Positions 1-7,990 of a stretch of 50,030 bases of DNA are shown in pieces (position 1 is the first letter of the stretch; each line of letters opens with the position of its first letter). A model generated the notes under the pieces. That model worked only from the letters and a program-made list of their open reading frames with translations, made no database searches and was not told the DNA's origin. Source of the DNA: Kiritimatiellia bacterium (GTDB taxonomy: Bacteria > Verrucomicrobiota > Kiritimatiellia > RFP12 > UBA1067). A program made the position numbers and the translations under genes. The DNA is taken from the NCBI GenBank assembly GCA_017450695.1, contig JAFSTA010000007.1:1-50030 (forward strand), read 5' to 3'.

Positions 1-76
1 GGTGAAGGATCGTCCCCTTCCTTGCAGTCCGACCATACCGTTTTTTTCATTTAAAATTCCGCTGTTTCGGGCCTTT

Positions 77-133
77 CTAGCCTGCTCTGCGCCCTCTGCG
101 GCTCTGCGTGAGAACCCAAACGAGGAATCTAGG
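77..133 (+). repeat. 3' end of ~185-bp dispersed repeat
   Basis: Matches the last ~55 bases of the full copy at 4581-4765: CTGCG words, then TGCGTGAGAACCCAAACGAG and a terminal GAATCTAGG. Only the 3' half is recognisable here. As in the full copy, the repeat ends in GAGG...CTAGG immediately followed by ATG, although here no gene follows. Confidence 0.75.
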
Positions 134-268
134 ATGATTCCCTCCTTTGCGAACGTGGCGGACTTTGCGTGAGGTTGAATCTTCGCGTTTCGGTATCGCA
201 GGCATCGACACGGATCACGGTGAAAAACGCAGATGCGCCCCCACAGCCCCATCCCAAAAATTATTCTG

Positions 269-295
269 TTGAATCGGCAGAATTCGTTGTATAAT
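269..295 (+). promoter_or_regulatory. Probable promoter of the left-arm operon
   Basis: A perfect -10 box TATAAT (290-295) lies about 83 bases before the first gene. The best -35 match, TTGAAT (269-274), gives a short 15-base spacer. TGTTGA two bases further upstream would give 17 but matches consensus less well. Sequence prediction only. Confidence 0.42.
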
Positions 296-377
296 TGGGG
301 GCACTGAATTTCACAGGCGGGAGCCGACTGGCGTATGACCGTCTGGGGACGGTTGGCAAAAGTGGAGAGATAGTCAA

Positions 378-2495
378 ATGTTAGCGGGTGCTGTGATAGC
401 GGCAGCGATGTTGCGATTTTTGGATCCGTACACAAGTGTGTACCAGACGGATGACCCGATAGAGGGAGAAAAGCTTTCCCACGAGAAGGGATTCTGGAAG
501 TCGCCGAACGGACTGGTAGATCCGTTGGCGAAGACACTCACCGCCCGTGTCCTGTACACTTGTTTCCTTCTCCGAGAAACCCCTTTTGAAAAATACGATC
601 CGGATCAACCGAGCGAGCTTTTCAAGGTAAACCAAGTCGGTTATCTCCCTTCCATGCCGAAGTTCGCCTACATTGGAGCATGGCTTGGCCCGAAATTCGG
701 AGCATGGAAACCGAAAAAACCGATGACGGGATGGCAACTCGTCTCCGCCGACTCTGGCAAAGTCGTACTCGACTCCGCGACACCTCCCATTCACCGTATT
801 CCAGACGGCTTCACCCAAGAAGGAGTCCCCTTCACTGGTGAAATAACCTACGAGCTGGATTTCTCATCCGTGACGAACGCGGGGAGATATTTTCTGCGCA
901 TTCCCGATGTCGGACGAAGCAGGGATTTCCAGATCGCCGCGACTTCTGCAGAAGATGCCTTTCGGGTTCACATGGGCGGACTCTACCAGAAGCGGTGCGG
1001 TATCGCAAAGGAAGAACCGTACACGCACTGGACGGCTGGCGCGTGTCACACAGATGTTGTGCGCGGTACGTTCGCCTCGGAGGAAGGAAAGCTGACGCCA
1101 GAAGTCCGTTGGTTCGACATCATCCGGCACAACACGGACTGGGAGAATGGCGAGCACCTGCAACTCGTCGGGGGGTGGCATGACGCGGCGGACTACGATC
1201 GCCGTCCCGCGCACCTGAACATCGTCAATGACCTCTGCGCCGTCTATCTGATGCGGCCCACGAATTTCCGGGACGGACAGCTCTCGATTCCCGAAAACAA
1301 CAATGGGATTCCCGACATTCTCGACGAAGCGGAATGGGGCTTAAAGCACCTTCTGGCAGGACAGCAGGAGGACGGTGGAGTCGGCACCTGGATCGAAAGC
1401 GTCGCGCATCCGGGACCTGGGAACATAGCAGAGAGAGATGAGATGCGCTACGCGCTCGCGCAGGCAACACGCCGCAGCTCGCTGATGTACGCCGCGCACG
1501 CTTCCCTTCTCGCCCGGTGCCATCCCGTGTTTCGCGACCATTATCTCGAATCCGCGAAACGCGCGTGGGATTTCGCGTTACGGGAAAAGCCTCGCACGGA
1601 AATCTACGAAGTAAAGTACAAACGCTTCCGTTTCTTCACCCGCTCGGAGATCGTCTATTGGGACGAGGACAAGGAACTGCCAGCCAACTACCTCGTAAAA
1701 GCCGCTGTCAACCTGTACGCGCTGACGAGTGAATCCCGTTATCTGGAGACCGTGACGCGCGACATGAAACGGGTACTGGATGAGCGCGGGGAAAAAGGTT
1801 TCGCCTGGATCCCGCTTCTGTATGCCGGCGAAAAGGCACTGGGATATCCGAAGGAACTGGAGGAATTCTTCCAAGGATGGGAGCGCAGCAAACTCAATGC
1901 GGCTAAGGAAGCCCTGCGCCAGCTGGGCACCTCGTATGCCTACCGTACCCCGTGGTGGGCGCCGCAGAAAGGGTGGGTGCATACAATGGGGTTAGGGCAT
2001 GCACATCCGCTGGTACGTGCCCAGTACCTGATGGTGGCTCACCAAATCACAGGGGAACAGAAATACCTTGATGCGATTGCCCTTGCGAATGACTTTCATA
2101 ACGGGTGCAATCCGCAGGGCACGACGCTGACGAGCGGTTTGGGAGAAGTCTATCCAATCGCCTTCCTCGATCTGCCGTCGTATGTGGACGGTATCGCCGA
2201 GTATGTGCCGGGTATCACACCGTACCGCTGGACCTACGGCGTACCGGCGAAGGTTGTGGAGATGGTGTTTGGCGGAGACCGATCGAAAACCAAGGCATGG
2301 CCGATCTGGCGACGTTGGGGAAACCTCGAAAACCAAACCGTAGCCGCGAGCGAATACACGGTATGGGAGACGATCGCCCCCGCCGCAAGCGTGACGGGAT
2401 ACTTAATACAGCCCAACACATCCACGCCGCCACCGAAACGCCCATTTCCAGCAAAGGACATCCGCGATCTTCCGGGATACTGGTGTCTGCCTTGA
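378..2495 (+). CDS. Glycoside hydrolase family 9 protein (endoglucanase-like)
   Basis: A predicted beta-glycan hydrolase of 705 residues. After an unusual ~80-residue N-terminus comes an Ig-like domain of the CelD_N type (from about 83, starting FKVNQVGYLP, to ~185), then the (alpha/alpha)6 catalytic domain. GGWHDAADYD (265-274) matches the GH9 catalytic DAGDY motif, giving Asp269 and Asp272. GIPDILDEAEWGLKHLL (310-326) is a family signature, and Glu659 in SEYTVWETIAPAA aligns with the general acid. The ATG follows GGAGAGA (364-370). There is no clear signal peptide, only a short hydrophobic start (MLAGAVIAAAML), so its location is uncertain. It heads an operon of polysaccharide genes, which suggests trimming or turnover of the locus's own glycan rather than cellulose digestion; that role is inferred. 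Confidence 0.87.
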   Translation: MLAGAVIAAAMLRFLDPYTSVYQTDDPIEGEKLSHEKGFWKSPNGLVDPLAKTLTARVLYTCFLLRETPFEKYDPDQPSELFKVNQVGYLPSMPKFAYIGAWLGPKFGAWKPKKPMTGWQLVSADSGKVVLDSATPPIHRIPDGFTQEGVPFTGEITYELDFSSVTNAGRYFLRIPDVGRSRDFQIAATSAEDAFRVHMGGLYQKRCGIAKEEPYTHWTAGACHTDVVRGTFASEEGKLTPEVRWFDIIRHNTDWENGEHLQLVGGWHDAADYDRRPAHLNIVNDLCAVYLMRPTNFRDGQLSIPENNNGIPDILDEAEWGLKHLLAGQQEDGGVGTWIESVAHPGPGNIAERDEMRYALAQATRRSSLMYAAHASLLARCHPVFRDHYLESAKRAWDFALREKPRTEIYEVKYKRFRFFTRSEIVYWDEDKELPANYLVKAAVNLYALTSESRYLETVTRDMKRVLDERGEKGFAWIPLLYAGEKALGYPKELEEFFQGWERSKLNAAKEALRQLGTSYAYRTPWWAPQKGWVHTMGLGHAHPLVRAQYLMVAHQITGEQKYLDAIALANDFHNGCNPQGTTLTSGLGEVYPIAFLDLPSYVDGIAEYVPGITPYRWTYGVPAKVVEMVFGGDRSKTKAWPIWRRWGNLENQTVAASEYTVWETIAPAASVTGYLIQPNTSTPPPKRPFPAKDIRDLPGYWCLP

Positions 2496-2528
2496 TACCA
2501 CAAAGTTTTTCCGACCTGGGAGGAAGGC

Positions 2529-3695
2529 ATGGCTAAGAAAGTATTGTTGGGAGGGATTCCGTTGGGATGCGACAACATCGGCGACGAGGCGATCCTCGCC
2601 TGTGTCGTGCGGATGTTGAAGGAATCGCTTCCGGGAGTCGAGCTGACCGTGGCAACGGCGGATGCGGATACGGCGCAAACGCTGGGTGTCACGGTGGTTC
2701 CCCCTTTTGGTTTCGCGAATGCTGGAACGGGCGGTTTCGCCGAAACAGTGCGACACCATGACGCCTACGTCTGGTGCGGCGCCACCGGTCTTTCGGACTA
2801 TCCGCATATCGCGTTGGATTTGCTGGAATCCGCGCAACGTGAAGGTGTTCCCACATTCATCTGGGGCGTCGGAATGGACGATGAACTGAACCCCGTATTT
2901 TTTAAGGCACACGGGAAACGGCGGTTTTTATTGCATTGTCTCGGACTCGTCGGCTGGTACGAACGCCGTCTTCTCATGAAACTCTCGAAGCGAATCTCCG
3001 CAATCCTTCCGCAGTGCCAGGGCGTGTGGCTACGAGATCCACAGAGCGCGGCGATGTTGGCATCTCTGGGATTTCGCAATGCTCACATCGCGGCGGATTC
3101 TGCAATCTTGCTGCGGGGGGCGGAGCCTAGAGGTTCTAGGGAATCTAGGGATTCTAGCAATGCTCGAGATACTAGAAAACCTGGCACCCTCGGCCTTTGT
3201 ATTTCCACGCAACGGCAAGTTTCCGATTTAAATGGTTTGCGTGACCTAATCACGACCGTACGGGGCACCGGTGTTCGCGTGCTGGGTATTCCGATGAACC
3301 CGAAAACCGACCGCGCGTTGTTGCAGACGCTAGGGGTTGAGTGTATCACGGGAACCACGCCAGAGGCAGTGGCGGAGGCGGCGGCAAGATGCGACGTTGT
3401 CTTGTCGAGCCGTCTGCATCTGCTGATCCTCGCCGCCAATGTCGGGACTCCGATTCTCGGCATCGCGCGCGGATCCAAACTTGCCAACTGGCTTGCCAAC
3501 TTCAATCGTTCGGTGGAAGGCAGCGTCTTCGACTGCGACTGGGAGAAGACGACGGATCATGTGCTACATGCCCTCCAAGATCGTGGAGATTGGGACACGG
3601 TACAGGCAGCTGCGTACGAGCGGTTGACAACGCGTTTCGAAACGGCGAAAGCAGATTTCATTCGCAAGCTGAAGGAGGTCGGCCATGCCGGATAA
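2529..3695 (+). CDS. Polysaccharide pyruvyl transferase family protein (CsaB/WcaK-like)
   Basis: A 388-residue member of the family that transfers pyruvate ketals from phosphoenolpyruvate to sugars, adding negative charge to exopolysaccharides. Typical signs are the N-terminal GGIPLGCDNIGDEAIL (8-23), GVWLRDPQSA (165-174) and the late SRLHLLILAANVGTPILGIA. Strong ribosome site GGAGGAAGG just before the ATG. It lies 33 bases after the GH9 gene and overlaps the next gene by 11 bases. Residues about 198-219 are an extra low-complexity linker (RGS-RES-RDS...) encoded by a 9-bp-period CTAG repeat, apparently between the two Rossmann-like halves. The frame is intact, so the gene is probably functional. 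The sugar acceptor cannot be read from sequence. Confidence 0.85.
   Translation: MAKKVLLGGIPLGCDNIGDEAILACVVRMLKESLPGVELTVATADADTAQTLGVTVVPPFGFANAGTGGFAETVRHHDAYVWCGATGLSDYPHIALDLLESAQREGVPTFIWGVGMDDELNPVFFKAHGKRRFLLHCLGLVGWYERRLLMKLSKRISAILPQCQGVWLRDPQSAAMLASLGFRNAHIAADSAILLRGAEPRGSRESRDSSNARDTRKPGTLGLCISTQRQVSDLNGLRDLITTVRGTGVRVLGIPMNPKTDRALLQTLGVECITGTTPEAVAEAAARCDVVLSSRLHLLILAANVGTPILGIARGSKLANWLANFNRSVEGSVFDCDWEKTTDHVLHALQDRGDWDTVQAAAYERLTTRFETAKADFIRKLKEVGHAG
3126..3185 (+). repeat. CTAG word island, 9-bp period, inside a coding sequence
   Basis: CTAG occurs at 3127, 3136, 3145, 3154 and 3172, spacings of 9, 9, 9 and 18 bases. It is read in frame as tripeptides RGS, RES, RDS, SNA, RDT. 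The same word recurs in non-coding islands at 32985-33029, 33685-33712 and 43429-43450. Confidence 0.85.
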
Positions 3696-4569
3696 CCGCC
3701 CCTTCGCCAGCATCCTCGTGCGCTCACACAATGATGAAGCGTTCATCGAGCGGACACTGGACGGGATCTTTGTGCAGCTGACCGATTTCCCGTTTGAAGT
3801 CATCGTGTGCGACGATGCCTCAACGGATCACTCGCGCGAAATCGCGGCGCGTTTTCCCGTGCGCTTCGTCGAACGCCCAGAGGGGGCGTACAAGCCGGGA
3901 CGGACTCTGAACGCACTCGTACGCGCGGCAAAGGGGGAGATCGTGATCTTCAACAATGCCGATGCGATACCTCTCGACAAGAAATGGCTCACGGCATTGG
4001 TGAAACCGTTGCGAGATGAACCAGACCGTCCGATATTCACCTTCGCAAACCAGTTGCCGCGCAGGAACGCACGGGCGCTCGTCCGCAAGGATCACGAACG
4101 CGCGTTCGGGGACGGAGCGGTGCAGGCGACCTGGCGATTTTTCTTCTCTCTCGCCAGTTCCGCGACATGGCGACGCTTGCTGGTCGAATCGCCGTTTGAC
4201 GAGGAAATCCAGTACTCGGAAGACATCGAGTGGACATGGCGGAATTCGCGACGGGAAAAGAATCCCGTGAAACTCATCTACTGCCCCGATGCCCGCGTCG
4301 AACATTCGCACAACTACACGCTCCGCGAACTGTCGCGACGCTTTCGCGGCGAAGGGGAAGCGGATGCACAGATATTTGGGGACAGTCCCCACCTATTGCG
4401 AGAGATGGCGGGGGCAGCTCGCGAGATGTTACGAGACTGGTTCTATCTGTTCCCGCATCCCCGCTGGTGGCGCGAAGCGTTGTCCGCACCAGCACGGCGG
4501 CTCGTGCAGCGCATTTCCCACTGGCGAGGGCTACGCGACGCCGCAAGGAAAGCGAGGATCGGACAATGA
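3685..4569 (+). CDS. Glycosyltransferase family 2
   Basis: A 294-residue GT-A-fold inverting glycosyltransferase, cytoplasmic, predicted to add a sugar from a nucleotide donor to the growing lipid-linked repeat unit. The N-terminus SILVRSHNDEAFIERTLDGI and FEVIVCDDASTDHSREIA are standard GT2 nucleotide-binding elements. NNADAIP stands where the DxD motif is expected (only one Asp), and EEIQYSEDIEWTWR is the ED-containing catalytic region. Strong ribosome site AAGGAGG before the ATG. The start overlaps the pyruvyl transferase gene by 11 bases, indicating translational coupling. Donor and acceptor unknown. Confidence 0.87.
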   Translation: MPDNRPFASILVRSHNDEAFIERTLDGIFVQLTDFPFEVIVCDDASTDHSREIAARFPVRFVERPEGAYKPGRTLNALVRAAKGEIVIFNNADAIPLDKKWLTALVKPLRDEPDRPIFTFANQLPRRNARALVRKDHERAFGDGAVQATWRFFFSLASSATWRRLLVESPFDEEIQYSEDIEWTWRNSRREKNPVKLIYCPDARVEHSHNYTLRELSRRFRGEGEADAQIFGDSPHLLREMAGAAREMLRDWFYLFPHPRWWREALSAPARRLVQRISHWRGLRDAARKARIGQ

Positions 4570-4580
4570 ACCTAAATTCC

Positions 4581-4765
4581 TCTGCTGGACACTTTGAAAA
4601 ATCATGGCGCTGCGGAGTTTTTCAGACTTTCACCATTTGGGTGAATCCGTTTTCTGTCATAACGTGTGTGCTGGGGGGATCGAAAAGCCTCTGTTTTTCG
4701 CCACTTTCTCAGCGTACTCTGCGGCCCCAGCGCCTCTGCGTGAGAACCCAAATGAGGAATCTAGG
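4581..4765 (+). repeat. ~185-bp dispersed repeat, full copy
   Basis: Nearly the whole element recurs inverted at 24164-24345 and partly at 7519-7650, with 3' fragments at 77-133 and 10237-10289. Marks in order: GGACACTTTGAAAAATCATGG, CTTTCACCATTTGGGTGAAT (an ACCATTTGGGT palindrome), CGAAAAGCCTCTG, CTGCG words, GAGAACCCAAATGAGGAATC. It fills the gap between two glycosyltransferase genes, and its end supplies GAGG (4754-4757) nine bases before the next ATG, so the repeat seems to provide that gene's ribosome site. An open frame runs through it from 4604, but this is repeat sequence, not protein. Confidence 0.85.
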
Positions 4766-5740
4766 ATGAAAATTCTCCTCTTTCTCGAAAAGTCCAATGT
4801 GCGCGGTGGCATCGAAGTCTTCGCGGAACGTCAAGCTGAACAACTGCGCACGGAAGGGCATCAAGTTCAAATCCTGCATAGCTTTGATCTTCAAGCCGTT
4901 TGTTCTTGCGACCAGATCATCGTTCACAAATGCACAGACGTAGCAACGCTGGAAAAGTTTCCCGCTGAGAAGACGGTCTGTTATGTCCATGACCACGAAC
5001 CGATCTGTCCACGCGCCTACGCCTACACACCGCTCCAGCACAACTGTACACGGTCAAGTGGCCTGTTCCCGTGTCTCTTCTGCGCACCGCTCTGCCGTTC
5101 CTGGAAGGCCGCGTTGCATCGCGTGTTCGTTCAGGCGCGGCGCAAGCGCGTTCTCTCCCGCTTCAGTAGGATTATCGTGATTTCGGAGTTTATGAAAGGA
5201 CGCCTGGTTGCCAACGGCATCCCCGCGGACAGGATCGCCGTCTCCCCGCCTCCCCTGCCCGATTACACTACGGTTCTCGATAACGACGCAACAAGAATCG
5301 CAACACCGATCGATCTGCTCTTTGTCGGTCAGCTGATTCGAGGAAAAGGTGTGCATCTGTTATTGAAAACAATGGCCAAGATGAAAACACCGCGCACGCT
5401 TGATGTCGTCGGAACAGGAAACATGGAGTCCAGGCTGAAGGCGCAGGCAACACGACTCGGACTTGCCGACCGGATTCGCTGGTACGGTTTTCAAAAACAT
5501 CCGCAGGAGTGGATGCGCGTGGCACGGTGCGTGGTTGTTCCGAGTTTCTGGCAGGAACCGTACGGCCTCGTCGCGGCAGAAGCCGTTGCGCTTGGAAAAC
5601 CAGTCGTGGCGTTTGCGATCGGGGGACTGCCGGAAGCGTGTCACGGGAAGGCGACGCTTGTGCCGCCCGGCGATGTGGACGCGCTGGCCGAAGCGCTGGA
5701 CGCGACTGCCGATCGCGACGAGAATGGAGAGACAACATGA
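4766..5740 (+). CDS. Glycosyltransferase family 4 (GT-B)
   Basis: A 324-residue retaining glycosyltransferase. N-terminal MKILLFLEKSNVRGGIEVFA is the usual glycine-rich opening; HDHEPICPRAYAYTP plus a cluster of Cys residues (NCTRSS, CLFCAPLC) resembles the CP-C subgroup of GT4. The donor domain contains LFVGQLIRGKGVHLLLK and PSFWQEPYGLVAAEAVALG, the EX7E-type region. The start is set at the MKILL codon because upstream in-frame residues come from the dispersed repeat. It is short for GT4 (usually 350-400) but both domains are present. The end overlaps the next start (ATGA). Confidence 0.86.
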   Translation: MKILLFLEKSNVRGGIEVFAERQAEQLRTEGHQVQILHSFDLQAVCSCDQIIVHKCTDVATLEKFPAEKTVCYVHDHEPICPRAYAYTPLQHNCTRSSGLFPCLFCAPLCRSWKAALHRVFVQARRKRVLSRFSRIIVISEFMKGRLVANGIPADRIAVSPPPLPDYTTVLDNDATRIATPIDLLFVGQLIRGKGVHLLLKTMAKMKTPRTLDVVGTGNMESRLKAQATRLGLADRIRWYGFQKHPQEWMRVARCVVVPSFWQEPYGLVAAEAVALGKPVVAFAIGGLPEACHGKATLVPPGDVDALAEALDATADRDENGETT

Positions 5741-6882
5741 GCCAAGACTCAGATCCGATCGTCAGGGTATTTGTCTTTGTCGATGCGCTTGGTTGGAAAC
5801 AGGTTGAAAAATATGGATTCCTGACCGACCTGCTTCCCTATCGACGTTCGATCGAGATGCAGTTCGGTTACAGTTGCACGGCCATCCCGACGATCCTTAC
5901 CGGCACCCGACCATCCGAACACGGACATTTAGCCTTCTATGACTATGCGCCAACCAAGAGTCCATTCCAGGCGATGCGTTTTCTTGCGCCATTCCTTCGT
6001 CCACGTGGTTTCTGGCGTCGGGGCCGTGTCCGCAACATCCTCTCAAAATGGATCAAACGCCTCTATGGCTTCACGGGATATTTCCAGCTCTACGGCATAC
6101 CGCTTGAACGGTTGCCCAAACTGGACTACTGCGAGAAGCGCGATCTATTCGTGAAGGGTGGACTCGCCCCCGTGAAAAACCTGGCAGATGTTTGGGAAGC
6201 ACAAAGAATGCGATACCATATTTCTGACTGGCACCTGCCCGAAAATGAGAATTTCCGTGTCGCATCCAATCTCTTCCGTCGGGGTGCCGTCGATCGCGCG
6301 TTTGTCTATTCCGCCGCGTTCGATGCGCTCCAGCATGACAATGTGGGACGCGACGAGGTCCTGAAGCGGAAGGTGGAGGAGTACGCCGAATCGATTCGCG
6401 ATCTGCATCGCGCCCTGAGCGAAGGCGAACGCCCCTTTGAGCTGACGGTCTTTTCCGACCACGGCATGACCCCCTTGCGGGGTACCATCGATGCGCCAGC
6501 TACAATCGCAAAGACGGGACTGAAATGGGGAGAGGACTACGCGAGCGCGATCGACTCCACGATGGCGCGATTCTGGTGGCTGACACCCGAATCGGAGACA
6601 ACGATTCGAAAAGCGTTCGACAACTTCCCCGGTCATTGGCTAACAGACGACGAAATGAAACGCCACGGCATCTGGCGGGAGGACCACAAATTCGGGGACG
6701 CGATTTTCCTCGCCGACGCGGGAATCCAGTTCTGCCCGTCCGACATGGGCGTAAAGCCCCTCAACGGCATGCACGGGTTCGATCCTGACGATGAAGATTC
6801 CCTCGCCTGCTGGCTCTCCACCGTCCCCGTACCCGAAAATGTGTCGCGCGTCTGCGACTATTTCCATGTGATGACGGAATAG
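5737..6882 (+). CDS. Alkaline-phosphatase-fold enzyme (phosphodiesterase/sulfatase superfamily)
   Basis: A 381-residue member of the type I phosphodiesterase/nucleotide pyrophosphatase group. Expected metal and catalytic sites are all visible: VFVDALGW (first Asp), SCTAIPTILTG (Thr/Ser nucleophile region) followed by EHGH, FDALQHD (Asp and His), FSDHGM, and a late MHGF His. No signal peptide or membrane segment, so it appears cytoplasmic. Ribosome site GGAGAG; the ATG overlaps the GT4 stop. Similar genes occur in capsule and O-antigen loci, where substrates are usually unknown; removal or transfer of a phospho-substituent on the glycan is a guess. It ends the left-arm operon before 1.1 kb of repeats. 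Confidence 0.8.
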   Translation: MSQDSDPIVRVFVFVDALGWKQVEKYGFLTDLLPYRRSIEMQFGYSCTAIPTILTGTRPSEHGHLAFYDYAPTKSPFQAMRFLAPFLRPRGFWRRGRVRNILSKWIKRLYGFTGYFQLYGIPLERLPKLDYCEKRDLFVKGGLAPVKNLADVWEAQRMRYHISDWHLPENENFRVASNLFRRGAVDRAFVYSAAFDALQHDNVGRDEVLKRKVEEYAESIRDLHRALSEGERPFELTVFSDHGMTPLRGTIDAPATIAKTGLKWGEDYASAIDSTMARFWWLTPESETTIRKAFDNFPGHWLTDDEMKRHGIWREDHKFGDAIFLADAGIQFCPSDMGVKPLNGMHGFDPDDEDSLACWLSTVPVPENVSRVCDYFHVMTE

Positions 6883-7518
6883 CCGGGAAAGCGGGGGACA
6901 GGGCGGATCTTGCTTTCGCCCCGTGGAGTTTCGGTGTTTTGGAGTTTAACCCTCCGCCCGATTTCCGCACGGGAATGTAAGTGCTTCGCGTCTGCTGAAA
7001 AGCGGGGCGCTTCGCACCAGCTGAAAAGCTGAAAAGCGGGGAAACTGAGAAGAATGGACAAGCGACAGACATATGTCGTATGTCGCGTGTCGTTTTCCCC
7101 ATACAGGACGGGAGGGACGCGCTTCGTCGCGTCCGTTTCGGCAGGACGGGTATTGCTTTCGCAAAGGGGAGTCTCGGGTCTGGGAGAATTGGGAGACGCG
7201 CTTGTCGCGTCCGTCGTTGCAATGCCGTGTATTTTGGTCGTGACGGAGCACGACCCTCCCGGATCCGGTGGGCGGCGGTCGCGCGCGTGGAGGAGGGACG
7301 CGCTTCGTCGCGTCCGTTTCGGCAGGGCGGGTATTGCTTTCGCTATGGGGAGTCTCGGAGTTTCGGAGGACGGGATTCGCTTCGTCGCGTCCGCAATGCC
7401 GAACAGCGCGAAACAAGTTGCCCAATCGGGGATGGGACACTTGTCGCTTTCCGTGGCAACAGAACAGAATGAAGCGGCAGGAGTGCCGCTTCCCCGAACG
7501 TCTTGTTGAGAACTCTGA

Positions 7519-7650
7519 ATGTTGAACCTAGATTCCCCGTTTGGGTTCTCACGCAGAGCTGCAGAGTACGCAGAGAAAGTGTCAAAGACAGAGGCTTTTC
7601 GGCCCCAAATGCACACTGTTACGACAGAAAAGATGTTCACCCAACTGGTA
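7519..7650 (-). repeat. ~185-bp dispersed repeat, inverted partial copy
   Basis: Reverse complement of the element at 4581-4765: starts CCTAGATTCC then CGTTTGGGTTCTCACGCAGA, with GACAGAGGCTTTTCGG and ending near TTCACCCAACTGGTA. The distal part (AAAAATCATGG end) is missing. Confidence 0.75.
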
Positions 7651-7855
7651 GGCCGGGTAAGCGCGTCAAGCCGGATTTTCCGGAAAGGCCGGATATGCCA
7701 GAAACGCAATGCGGTCGCGACGAGGCGCGACCCTCCCGATTCCCGCGTCTCAGCGGCTCTGCGTGAGAATCAGTTGCGGACGCGACGGAGCGCGTCCCTC
7801 CCCCCCCGCCTCTCAGCTGGCGCGAAGGGAATTCAGGTTGAATTTTCGTTTCTGT

Positions 7856-7884
7856 TTGAAAAATCCGATTCATTCTGATAGAAT
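7856..7884 (+). promoter_or_regulatory. Predicted sigma70-type promoter
   Basis: TTGAAA (7856-7861), 17-base spacer, TAGAAT (7879-7884) in the context TGATAGAATG. The same -10 context occurs at the predicted promoters at 16980-17008 (minus) and 17795-17823. It would serve the GT2-GT4 pair starting at 7991, leaving a leader of about 100 bases. Confidence 0.6.
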
Positions 7885-7990
7885 GTCACGCTGTCGAAAC
7901 GATGAAACACAGCACCATAGAGCCGATTCTGACAGGGGATCCAGATCCCCAAGGAGAAAACCACATCTTGCAAAAGGAAGCGCAATCTCC

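Larger units (their letters stand above)
1..377. other. Upstream region without a gene
   Basis: No coding frame with protein character was found. The stretch holds the 3' end of the ~185-bp dispersed repeat (77-133), a CTGCG-rich 9-bp-period stretch, a probable promoter (269-295) and a G-rich leader with a small inverted repeat (338-343 against 348-353) before the first gene. Confidence 0.6.
6883..7990. repeat. Gene-free repeat region between two glycosyltransferase operons
   Basis: About 1.1 kb with no believable gene. From left: copies of a CTGAAAAGC/GGCGCTTCGC hairpin repeat (7003-7045); two units of the 'GGGACGCGCTTCGTCGCGTC' repeat related to the tandem array at 24394 (about 7098-7176 and 7283-7385); an inverted ~185-bp element (7519-7650); a 9-bp-period CCGG island (7671-7699: CCGGATTTT, CCGGAAAGG, CCGGATATG); another CTGCG fragment (7750-7770); and a promoter (7856-7884). 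Confidence 0.75.

Noticed and set aside
4604-4765. Longer N-terminus for the GT4 gene at 4766
   Set aside because: The extra residues are translated dispersed repeat (copies at 7519 and 24164), and the GT4 fold begins at MKILLFLEKS next to a ribosome site.
6883-7980. Insertion sequence remnants in the repeat region
   Set aside because: No transposase fragment, terminal inverted repeats with target duplication, or DDE motif could be found; the repeats look non-coding.
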